Origin: a virus
DNA: 64,000 nucleotides
IMG/VR virus record: IMGVR_UViG_3300047509_000103
Location: 1-64,000 of that record
Direction: 5' to 3' (one strand)
The notes below the pieces were generated by a model, which was given only the letters and a program-made list of their open reading frames with translations, was not told the origin of the DNA and made no database searches. Numbering within the stretch: position 1 is the first letter of the stretch; every line of letters begins with the position of its first letter. This document shows, in pieces, positions 56,617 to 64,000 of this stretch. Made by a program: the position numbers and the translations under genes.

Positions 56617-59550
56617 ATGCTCCCGAACTACAACCTCGTCGAGCTCGGCGAGCGGGCTTCTGTTTACGCGCGCGCATTCGGTCGAAAGATGATCGCGCTT
56701 ATTGCAGCCTCGAGGATCAAGAACAACAAGCTGTACCGGTTGCTTGAAGACGGCACTGAACTGATTGCGACACGCGCGAACAAGCAGTACCGACTGACCA
56801 TCACGACGCCAGTTAGCGCGCAGCCGATATTCACCACACTCATGTCGTCGATCTGGATACCACGCGGTTTTGTTGTGCATCCAGCATCTGATGCGGCGCC
56901 GGCGGGTTGGGGATTCCCGATCATCCCGCTGTCGACGCTGCCGGGAGGCGAGTTGAACCCGTTCAATCTCGCGCCGGGAACTGACCCCTTCTACTGGACT
57001 GTCGGCGGTGGCTTAGGGCAAGTGCTGCTCACGCGTGTTGGTTCGCTTGGATCGGGTGTTCCGTTGTACCCAAAGGCAGGAGGAATCGCGCCTCCCATGC
57101 TGTTTTGCTACACCGCTGGGCTGGCCCCAAAATTGCTGGCTACGCCCAAGGATGTCACGCTGGACAAGACGGCAAATGACTCTGCTTTGCCGTACACGGC
57201 CTACCGTGCGGAATTGCAGCCGTACTACGCTAATTCGCCTTCATCTGGCGCGAGCGAAGCGGCAACGATCGCGCTCAACAAGGAAACCGAGTACGGATTG
57301 CTGAATGCGCACCGTGTCGGCATGGGCCTTCAGCCGCTAAACCGCTCGCTGCGTGGTTACTACGACTCCGGCCAGATCAAGGCCGAGATGGAATTTGCCA
57401 ATAGCATCTTTGGGCACTACAGCGCGGCGCTTCCACTGACTTACCGAACGCCGGAAGACGCCATTTCGCGCGATGGGGTGACGCGGTTGATCACCGCGAG
57501 CGCGGCAGATGATCGCAATATCAATCTGAGTGGCGCGGAGATCCTGATTGTGTTGACGCAGGATGGAGGCGTGACGCAGATCGGCACTGATCCGCACGGC
57601 TTCGGGATTTATAACGTCACCGCGCCCGGACCGGCGATCAACCCCAGCGCCGCATTCTCTGGCTGGCTGTCATCGCCGCCGCATAAGGCGATCATCGAAG
57701 ACACGTTGTGGCAGAGCAGCAACTCTTTCTTTGAGCCAGGCTTCAAACATGGGTGGGCGAACGCGCACTTCGTGCAGCGCGAACAGTGGATTGCTTGCGG
57801 CAATCAGAGTTGGTTTTCAAGCAACGTCGAAATTCCGGTGGTTACGTGGAACGCGCCGCCGTCGCTGGCACTGACGTGGGAAACTTGGCCCGTCACTCTT
57901 AGCGGCAATCCGGCCAATCCATTCAACAGCTCGCCATGGTTTCCGCTGACGGATCCGGCGACGGGCGTCTTCTGGCTCAGTCAAGCGCTGGTTGGTTCGA
58001 CATTCGAGCTGGAGGGATTCGACAACCGCATATTCATTCGTGGGCGTTGTATCGCCGTGGCGCCGGAGGGAGGCTTGATCTGGGCGGCAGGCGTCCAGAA
58101 GTTTGCAACTCCGGGAGTTCCAGCGGTCCCGGCAACGTCAACGACCCAAGCCATCGCCGCGCAGCCGCCTGGCGCGTACCGCCTGATCGCGCTGGTGCAC
58201 AACGCCGCCGATCAGCCGGTTGGCATCCAGACCGCCGGCATGACGTCGGTGCTGCACGTCTACTATGTGGATCTTCCTGACAAGCTGCTCTATGCCTGCA
58301 ATCCGCAGTGTGTGATTCGCGGCGTCTACGGCAAGGAAGATGCCGCCGCGTGGCCTTGGATCACCCTGAATAGCCCCTTCTCGTGGCGCGACGCGGGCAC
58401 GGTGGATGTTTCGCGCAGTGTGGTAGCAGGTTCGCAGAACCTGCTCAAGTACGCCAGCCAGTGGCGCTTCAGCCCTGACGGAACGCGTGCGTGCTGCCTG
58501 CGTGATGTTGGCGCCTACACTGATTACTCCGCCGTGTACGACAACGGCGCAAGTATCGGCACAGGGTATTTTGTCTCGACCGGCTTGCAGCCTGGACTGC
58601 TTGAGCTGGTGTTCAACTCAACCGCCATCGGCATGTCGGCGGTGCTCAATTATCGCGGGTTGGCTCCCGGCGCGACACCAGTTCACGTCGCGGGTGACCA
58701 ATACAGCGAAGGCAGCGCCGTCCGCGTGATGACGCCCATCGCGGTGGATTACGATGCGAACAACAACGTGCTGGCGGCGTTTTCAATCCAGACCGCCGAC
58801 CCGGCGCTGATGCCACCGTTCGCTGACTTCAATCAAAAGACAGAGAATGGGCGCTTCGATGTTGGCTTCGGGCCGTTTACCTCAGCCGCACCAAGTAGCC
58901 TAACCTACCTTTCTCGGGTCGGTTCCTACCTCGTCACGCCGGATTTGCCAGTGCACCCGCAACCGCCCATCGTGCTGGACGTGGTGGACGGTGTATTTGT
59001 GTCCGTTGGCACGCGCACCAGCGGGCTCGCCGATACTGGCGACGACGAGATAGGCATCGACAACCCCGCCTTCGTGCCTTGCCTCATCGGCACCGACGTG
59101 CCAGTCATTCGCGTTGACGTTTACCGGCAAGGACAGCGCCTGAACGAAGCGTGGTACGGCAACCCAACGAACACGATAGTCACCTTTCAGGACGTGTCGC
59201 CTTACTTGGCCGGCGTACGGCAAAACGCGTATCAACTGCTCTACACGACCTGCTCCCTGGTGGTGCCGGCGTATGCGAAGAATCGCAATGCAGACTGGAT
59301 GCTGACCTACAACCTGATTCCGCAGCCCTTCGTCAGTCAGAAGCTGCCAATGACCGCAGACCTGGATTGCACGACCAATCCGACCCACGCGCCGCGTGTC
59401 GATCCAACGGTGCTCGTGTTCAACGAGTACACCGACGTGACCTGGCTAGGTGGCTGGTGTGGATCTTCATTCCTGGCGCAAGACGCCCTGCAAACGGAAA
59501 TCGGCACCACGGGTAGCAACCCGAGGCTGCTCTACGCGAGGACGGTTTGA
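56617..59550 (+). CDS. Large tail protein with CAP-like domain, 977 aa
   Basis: This 977-residue protein has a beta-rich start (SVYARAFGRKMIALIAASRI). About residues 215-390 resemble a CAP/SCP domain (LLNAHRVGMGLQPLNRSLRG, then the typical W/S/H motif GWLSSPPHKAIIEDTLW). The remainder is beta-rich with many Trp and Gly, including YYVDLPDKLLYACNPQCVIR and DDEIGIDNPAFVPCLIGTDV. It could be a tail hub or fibre. CAP similarity is from motif spacing only. No signal peptide is seen. Confidence 0.65.
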   Translation: MLPNYNLVELGERASVYARAFGRKMIALIAASRIKNNKLYRLLEDGTELIATRANKQYRLTITTPVSAQPIFTTLMSSIWIPRGFVVHPASDAAPAGWGFPIIPLSTLPGGELNPFNLAPGTDPFYWTVGGGLGQVLLTRVGSLGSGVPLYPKAGGIAPPMLFCYTAGLAPKLLATPKDVTLDKTANDSALPYTAYRAELQPYYANSPSSGASEAATIALNKETEYGLLNAHRVGMGLQPLNRSLRGYYDSGQIKAEMEFANSIFGHYSAALPLTYRTPEDAISRDGVTRLITASAADDRNINLSGAEILIVLTQDGGVTQIGTDPHGFGIYNVTAPGPAINPSAAFSGWLSSPPHKAIIEDTLWQSSNSFFEPGFKHGWANAHFVQREQWIACGNQSWFSSNVEIPVVTWNAPPSLALTWETWPVTLSGNPANPFNSSPWFPLTDPATGVFWLSQALVGSTFELEGFDNRIFIRGRCIAVAPEGGLIWAAGVQKFATPGVPAVPATSTTQAIAAQPPGAYRLIALVHNAADQPVGIQTAGMTSVLHVYYVDLPDKLLYACNPQCVIRGVYGKEDAAAWPWITLNSPFSWRDAGTVDVSRSVVAGSQNLLKYASQWRFSPDGTRACCLRDVGAYTDYSAVYDNGASIGTGYFVSTGLQPGLLELVFNSTAIGMSAVLNYRGLAPGATPVHVAGDQYSEGSAVRVMTPIAVDYDANNNVLAAFSIQTADPALMPPFADFNQKTENGRFDVGFGPFTSAAPSSLTYLSRVGSYLVTPDLPVHPQPPIVLDVVDGVFVSVGTRTSGLADTGDDEIGIDNPAFVPCLIGTDVPVIRVDVYRQGQRLNEAWYGNPTNTIVTFQDVSPYLAGVRQNAYQLLYTTCSLVVPAYAKNRNADWMLTYNLIPQPFVSQKLPMTADLDCTTNPTHAPRVDPTVLVFNEYTDVTWLGGWCGSSFLAQDALQTEIGTTGSNPRLLYARTV

Positions 59551-60032
59551 TGCAAGTCTCCACTGGATTCAAGAGCCTGATCTTGGGGCGCAACAGTTTC
59601 AGCGATATTTTCAACGGCGGCGCGATCAAGATTTACAACAATGCGCAGCCGCCCAGTCCGGACATCGAAGACTTCGGCGCCACCGTCATCGGTATGATTA
59701 CGTTGAATGGGCAGCCCTGGAACTTTGGCAGCTCAACCAACGGCATCACCTTCGTTCTTGAAGGCGCCTACGTCTACAACAACAATGCAGAGAACTGGAT
59801 CCTCACGCCATCAGTGTCGCTTGAGGCTGCCTGGTTCCGGCTCTACAGCCCGGTAGTTGGCGACGTTGGCCAATCCTCCACCGAGTTCGCGCGCATCGAC
59901 GGCACGATCTCGGAGTTGGGCTCTGCCATCGGCGCAGACATGTACATGGCCGACACCGCACTCACTGTCGGATCCGGCTTGGTCGCGAACTATTTCCTTT
60001 ACACGATTCTTCCCATACCCACCGGAGATTAA
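59550..60032 (+). CDS. Tail protein, 160 aa
   Basis: This 160-residue beta-rich protein begins MQVSTGFKSLILGRNSFSDI, FNGGAIKIYNNAQPPSPDIE. It shows a pattern similar to the next gene (short helix then Thr/Gly strands). ATG at 59550 overlaps the preceding stop (TGATG); an in-frame TTG at 59547 is less likely. Probably a minor tail subunit. Confidence 0.65.
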   Translation: MQVSTGFKSLILGRNSFSDIFNGGAIKIYNNAQPPSPDIEDFGATVIGMITLNGQPWNFGSSTNGITFVLEGAYVYNNNAENWILTPSVSLEAAWFRLYSPVVGDVGQSSTEFARIDGTISELGSAIGADMYMADTALTVGSGLVANYFLYTILPIPTGD

Positions 60033-60035
60033 CCC

Positions 60036-60545
60036 ATGTCGCAATACTCCATCACGTTGCGTGACGCGCTGCTAGCCGCGATGAAATCGTCGCTTGGCAG
60101 CACGCTGCAGATGACCCTCTACAATTCGGCCACAGGCACCATCCCAGCTACCGCGGATGAAGTGCTGACGTCGCTGTTGAGCACGGACATCACCAAACTG
60201 TGCGTGTTGACAGCGAACGCCGGCTCAAGTCCAGGCATGACCTTCGGCACACCGGCCAGTGGCATCATCAACAAGACCGGCGCGGAGACGTGGCAGAGTA
60301 ACGCGACCATCGGCGCATTCACTGGTTTCCAGTCAGGTGCCAGCGCATTGCCAGCACACTTCTTCCGGTTGTGTGTCTATGGCAACGACGGCTCGGCCGG
60401 CGACACCGGATCGACGGCTATCTTCCAGGGAACGGTCGGCACGGTGGCCGGCGTGTTCGATCTGTACCTACCCACAGCGACAATCACTGTCGGTACGCAG
60501 GTAGGGCCGGTCTCGGCCTTCCAGGTCGTCGACGGGAATGGCTAG
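60036..60545 (+). CDS. Tail protein, 169 aa
   Basis: This 169-residue protein (ITLRDALLAAMKSSLGSTLQ, MTLYNSATGTIPATADEVL, FFRLCVYGNDGSAGDTGSTA) has a general similarity of layout to the gene before it and overlaps the next. It is probably a paralogous tail subunit. No named family. Confidence 0.65.
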   Translation: MSQYSITLRDALLAAMKSSLGSTLQMTLYNSATGTIPATADEVLTSLLSTDITKLCVLTANAGSSPGMTFGTPASGIINKTGAETWQSNATIGAFTGFQSGASALPAHFFRLCVYGNDGSAGDTGSTAIFQGTVGTVAGVFDLYLPTATITVGTQVGPVSAFQVVDGNG

Positions 60546-61272
60546 TTGGAAAGACATCACCGGACCTGCCTACTGGCAAGCAGCAACACTGGTAGATAGC
60601 GGGCATGCGATTCCGGCATTCGGAGAGTTGATAGACACAGCGCTGAGTGCTGACTTCTGCGTACTCCCGGCGATCTTTTATGCACTCAGCGGCGGCAGCG
60701 TCTATCTGAACGCCGTCGGTGTCGCGCCCATTGATGGCGCGTACATGGCCCGGGCCGGAACGTTAGGCTATCCGCACTACGTTTTCTCTGTTGGTATGTG
60801 GGTTCCTACGGGCCTAACCTATTCGGCACGCATTCTGCCAATCTTGAAGTACATTGGCCCGGTGATACCCAGTCGCAGCGATGTGCGTGTGACCGTCAGC
60901 GCCCCGTCTGCTGGATCAGGTGTGACGACAGTGTTCAACGTGCCTGGTCCTTGGAGCGCGGTGACTGCCATCCCGCAGCCATCCGGTTTCGGTGCATCGG
61001 GCAACATGACCGTGCCAGCGGTTTATTCGCCTTCTTTCGACCCCATGCTTGGCGGCAGTGCCGTCGCAACACTGGGAACAGGTGCCGCTTTTTCTCCGAT
61101 CGGCGGGGTTGCGTTCCCCTATCCTAATGGGCCGGATATCCTGAGCGGCATCGTGGCATCGGCGCAGGACTCGTCGGGGCATCTGGTGTCAGTCGCCACG
61201 ATCACGAAAATCGAAGTCTACAGCGACTTTGTCGAACCATTCTGGGCTGAATTGCTTGGCACGGAGCAGTAA
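60538..61272 (+). CDS. Tail protein, 244 aa
   Basis: This 244-residue beta-rich protein begins MASWKDITGPAYWQAATLVD and has long stretches of Val/Ser/Pro strands (ALSGGSVYLNAVGVAPIDGA, GVTTVFNVPGPWSAVTAIPQ) and a conserved-looking end. It overlaps both neighbours. Tail location is inferred. Confidence 0.65.
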   Translation: MASWKDITGPAYWQAATLVDSGHAIPAFGELIDTALSADFCVLPAIFYALSGGSVYLNAVGVAPIDGAYMARAGTLGYPHYVFSVGMWVPTGLTYSARILPILKYIGPVIPSRSDVRVTVSAPSAGSGVTTVFNVPGPWSAVTAIPQPSGFGASGNMTVPAVYSPSFDPMLGGSAVATLGTGAAFSPIGGVAFPYPNGPDILSGIVASAQDSSGHLVSVATITKIEVYSDFVEPFWAELLGTEQ

Positions 61273-61526
61273 TGGCACTGACAAAAATCACACCCTCGGT
61301 GAACGTGCCACCGATCCTTCCAACGCCACCGATTAGCGCGTACACCTACTGTCCACCACCGCCTCCAGCACCGCCTCCGATCCAGCCATCCAATCCACCC
61401 GCCACACCGCCAGGTAGCGGAAACAATGGCGGTGGCGGTGGTGAATGCTTAATACTGATCATTCCGCCTTTCTGTCCGCCGGGACTGCCGTGCCAGCCTG
61501 GCACCGTTGAGATTATCTGTCCATGA
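61272..61526 (+). CDS. Pro-rich small protein, 84 aa
   Basis: This 84-residue protein is mostly Pro/Thr (YCPPPPPAPPPIQPSNPPAT) with a Gly run and a C-terminal hydrophobic Cys-containing stretch (CLILIIPPFCPPG). It could be a flexible linker protein in the tail tip. The stop of the preceding gene overlaps as TAATG. Confidence 0.6.
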   Translation: MALTKITPSVNVPPILPTPPISAYTYCPPPPPAPPPIQPSNPPATPPGSGNNGGGGGECLILIIPPFCPPGLPCQPGTVEIICP

Positions 61527-62005
61527 GCGGCGACTGCGTTACCTACCCAGGCAGGCCTGGGTCACCAGGCCGGGCAGGATACATCGACTACAAGCCGGAC
61601 TTCGGCTGGGACGCTGGTGCGAACAGCTCGGCGCAGATCAATGGACCCTGCATTTTGGACTTCACTGTGCCAAACCCGGTCGGCGTACTTATCGGATTGA
61701 CGGACGTGCTGAACCAGTTCCTCAACCCCCACACGTACTTTCACGCACTACTTTTCCAGACGGCTGGAGGCCTGTCGACGTGGAGCGTGCTCGAGCGTGG
61801 CGTCGTCGTGCAAGCGGCGCAGGTACGCACGTTCACCACGACTGACGAAAACGGGCAGCCCGCAGACGATTTTTCCATTGAGCGCACCGGCAACTCCGTC
61901 AACTACTACATGAACGGCACCATCGTGCTGGTGCGACCGTGCCTGTTCACTGGCATCGCCCTTGTCTCGGCCATGCTTTACGCCTCGGGCGATTACGTCG
62001 GATGA
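61523..62005 (+). CDS. Tail protein, 160 aa
   Basis: This 160-residue beta-rich protein has a short Pro/Gly start (CVTYPGRPGSPGRAGYIDYK) and a lectin-like jelly pattern (VLIGLTDVLNQFLNPHTYFH, FSIERTGNSVNYYMNGTIVL). Start and stop overlap its neighbours. No family is recognised; a minor tail or fibre tip protein is likely. Confidence 0.65.
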   Translation: MSGDCVTYPGRPGSPGRAGYIDYKPDFGWDAGANSSAQINGPCILDFTVPNPVGVLIGLTDVLNQFLNPHTYFHALLFQTAGGLSTWSVLERGVVVQAAQVRTFTTTDENGQPADDFSIERTGNSVNYYMNGTIVLVRPCLFTGIALVSAMLYASGDYVG

Positions 62006-63411
62006 GCATTACCTTCACCTCCAGTTCCACGTCTGACGCACTCGTCGGGCAGGTCTTCACCAAATCGCGGCGCAATTCGTGCGTAGCCACCGAGTGGACG
62101 GCTTTTGCGCTGATTCATTCGCGCCGCAACAAGCTGCGAATGCCAACGCAGCCCTGTGCGCTGACGCAGACCAACAAGCGCAACCGTACCTTCGCACGAA
62201 CATTGGGAACGGCCGGAGCGTTTATCACGTCGCGTCGCAATAGCGACTTCGGCGTGGTGTTCGAGATTCCGCAGCCATCTGTCGGCTTGTGCCACACCAA
62301 GCGCAACACACTGACCGCGCAATGCGTCATCGCCATCCCCGGCGTGGCTGATGTCACCAGCAAGCGCAATCGGCTGACCGCAACCACTTACAGCCGCTTC
62401 CTGATTGAGCGTAGCCGCCGCAATCTGTGCTTCGGAATCCAACGACCGCCCATCCAGAACCCGATCATTCTAGAGCAGTACGGCGGGTATTTACTGATTG
62501 AGTTCCGGGCAGATACCGCCTACAAGATCCTGTTCGACAACATCGGATTCCACGCGGGCTCGCCATCGGCGCAAGCGGTGCTCGCGCTCCTGGACAGCAT
62601 CGCGTTCCACGGGACGGTGACGCAGCAGGTGAACTTGCATGCGCTGATTGCGGCGCAGTTGGCGTTTGGCGACGTGTCGTTCGGCGCGCCTGCTGGCATC
62701 CTGAGCGACACGGTGAGGTTCTCGGATTCCAACATCGCACTGGCGATGCGTTTGGCCACATTGCTTGACTCGTTCGCGGTGTCGGCGGCACTGACCCGCA
62801 GTGCCGCGATCTTCGCGTTCCTGTCCGACGCATTCGAGTTCGATGCCAGCCTAAGCGTTCAGCAGCATATTTTGCAGGCGCTGCAGGACGGGTTTGAGTT
62901 CGGCATGACGCTGTTCACCGGCGCCGATACCTATACGGCGTGGGTGATGACGACACAGACGCGCGCGATGACCAGTTACTCGAACTACGCCTTCAACAGC
63001 TACGCGCCGTTCTGCCGCAGGCTGTTCGCCGCAAAAGACGACGGCGTGTACGTCCTCGAAGGCGCCACGGATGCTGGGCAAGCGATCAATGCCAGCGTGC
63101 GCTCTGGCCTTCTTGATTTCGGCTCACGGCAGTTGAAGCGCGTCGAGCGCGCGTACCTGGGTTACACCGCGGACGGCACGCTGGCATTGCGCGTCACGAC
63201 AACATCGCCGCAAGGAAAAAAGATTGCGTACACCTACCGCATGGTCAAGACGCCGAGCGCCGACGCGCCGCGCGAAACACGCGTCATCATCGGCAAGGGA
63301 TTGCAGTCCGTCTATTGGGCGTTCGAACTTGACAACAGCCTGGATGGTGGCGACTTCGAACTGCACGACGTAACCGTGCTGCCGATTATTCTCTCAAGGA
63401 AGGTACGCTGA
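62002..63411 (+). CDS. Repeat-rich tail protein, 469 aa
   Basis: This 469-residue protein has two repeat sections. Residues about 20-150 carry seven [S/T/N]-[R/K]-R-N tetrads about 20 residues apart (KSRRNSC, HSRRNKL, NKRNRTF, SRRNSDF, TKRNTLT, SKRNRLT, SRRNLCF). Then follow about six repeats with S/D-x-F-x-F type text (LLDSIAFHG, FGDVSFGA, SDTVRFSD, SDAFEFDA, QDGFEFGM). The C-terminal third has a conserved beta end (VERAYLGYTADGTLALRVTT). ATG at 62002 is used, with ATGA overlap. It probably forms a tail fibre or tube linker. Confidence 0.7.
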   Translation: MSITFTSSSTSDALVGQVFTKSRRNSCVATEWTAFALIHSRRNKLRMPTQPCALTQTNKRNRTFARTLGTAGAFITSRRNSDFGVVFEIPQPSVGLCHTKRNTLTAQCVIAIPGVADVTSKRNRLTATTYSRFLIERSRRNLCFGIQRPPIQNPIILEQYGGYLLIEFRADTAYKILFDNIGFHAGSPSAQAVLALLDSIAFHGTVTQQVNLHALIAAQLAFGDVSFGAPAGILSDTVRFSDSNIALAMRLATLLDSFAVSAALTRSAAIFAFLSDAFEFDASLSVQQHILQALQDGFEFGMTLFTGADTYTAWVMTTQTRAMTSYSNYAFNSYAPFCRRLFAAKDDGVYVLEGATDAGQAINASVRSGLLDFGSRQLKRVERAYLGYTADGTLALRVTTTSPQGKKIAYTYRMVKTPSADAPRETRVIIGKGLQSVYWAFELDNSLDGGDFELHDVTVLPIILSRKVR

Positions 63412-64000
63412 TGGCTGCCCCGCTGATTTTACCCATCGAACTGACACCAGCGGTTCCGATTGTCCAAGACGCCTACGCGAACTGGAGCGGCATCGCGCTG
63501 ACTGCGTTCAAGACTGCGCAGCAGCTTGTCTACAATCTCACCGATGTCAGCATGTCATGGACGGACTTCAACATTCCGTTCGATGTTGGCGCAGCGCCGA
63601 CCCCACGCTCACCGCCAACGGCGCCGATCCCGCTCGATGTAAATGATCCAGGCGCGCCACCAGCGCCACCGTCGTTTCCGGCATTCAGTCTGACGAACAC
63701 GTTGATCGGAATTAATCCGCCAAACGAAAACTTCTCGTTCACGCCAGGCCAGTACGCCGACGACATGCTCGGCAATGTGAAGTCGACGATCAAGGCCATG
63801 ATGGCTGGCGATTTCGTGCTGCCGGAGCCGGCGGCCACAGCGTTGCGCAACCGCGCGTTCGACGCGGCCAACAAGGAAGAGGCACGCAACACCGACCTGG
63901 CAATCAGCGACTTCGCCGCTCGTGGATTCGACGAGCCACCGGGCTTACTCAACGCGCGCTTGGTCATCGTGCGCGACGCCGCGCAGTTGGCGCGCATGGG
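63411..64000 (+). CDS. Tail protein, C-terminus cut by window edge
   Basis: ATG 63411 (TGATG overlap with the preceding stop) opens a frame that runs off the right edge after 196 residues. The start is beta (PLILPIELTPAVPIVQDAYA), then a Pro-rich linker, then NRAFDAANKEEARNTDLAIS followed by DFAARGFDEPPGLLNARLV. The last block recurs in podovirus tail and internal proteins that I recall only vaguely. The real length is unknown. Confidence 0.75.
   Translation, partial: MAAPLILPIELTPAVPIVQDAYANWSGIALTAFKTAQQLVYNLTDVSMSWTDFNIPFDVGAAPTPRSPPTAPIPLDVNDPGAPPAPPSFPAFSLTNTLIGINPPNENFSFTPGQYADDMLGNVKSTIKAMMAGDFVLPEPAATALRNRAFDAANKEEARNTDLAISDFAARGFDEPPGLLNARLVIVRDAAQLARM

Overview
The window looks like about 64 kb of a temperate double-stranded DNA phage or prophage of a GC-rich Gram-negative (proteobacterial) host. 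Genes are packed with ATGA, GTGA, TTGA and TGATG overlaps, and there is no ribosomal RNA, convincing tRNA or host housekeeping gene. The combination of a P22-type portal, an N4 gp56-like major capsid protein, a large scaffold, pectin-lyase-fold tailspike and many small tail proteins recalls podoviruses of the Bcep22 kind. That comparison is from memory and is an inference. No integrase is visible, and both window ends cut through genes.

Layout. (1) 1-12.5 kb, minus strand: one leftward early operon. From its promoter at 12.5 kb it runs through small genes, a DUF1566 protein, RecT, a PD-(D/E)XK exonuclease, SSB, a second DUF1566 protein, a chain of tiny membrane proteins, an SleB-like hydrolase, an RdgC-FtsK-gamma fusion, an Acb2/Tad1-like anti-CBASS protein, an ASCH protein and a HAD phosphatase. 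(2) 12.5-14 kb: the immunity region, with a leftward repressor, a secreted moron-like protein and its terminator, and a rightward Cro/YdaS-like gene. Both the leftward and the rightward early promoters carry the same TTACC-N4-GGTAA operators. (3) 14-27.4 kb, plus strand: a C5 methyltransferase, NinB-like protein, nucleases, an SNF2 helicase, an N4/N6 methyltransferase, a replication initiator and DnaC-like loader, and a VRR-NUC nuclease. (4) 27.4-33.2 kb: an accessory stretch with a VWA protein, a TnpB-like protein and mosaic small proteins. (5) 33.2-41.3 kb: a possible late promoter with leader terminator, a GH24 lysozyme, membrane proteins, a lipase, an HNH nuclease and the terminase. (6) 41.3-64 kb: portal, scaffold, decoration proteins, capsid, connectors, collagen-like protein, tailspike and tail proteins.

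How it works together. The repressor would silence both early promoters in the lysogen. On induction the leftward operon supplies annealing recombination and counter-defence, and the rightward operon supplies replication and DNA modification. The late block makes virions and lysis proteins.

Most striking observation. The two DUF1566 genes end in a 149-nt segment that aligns without gaps. It differs at 18 positions, all at codon positions 1 or 2 of 12 codons, and in 14 of the 18 one copy has A on the coding strand. The last 66 coding-strand bases, across the stop codon, are identical. This is the footprint of a diversity-generating retroelement acting on two targets, yet I see no reverse transcriptase or template repeat in the window.
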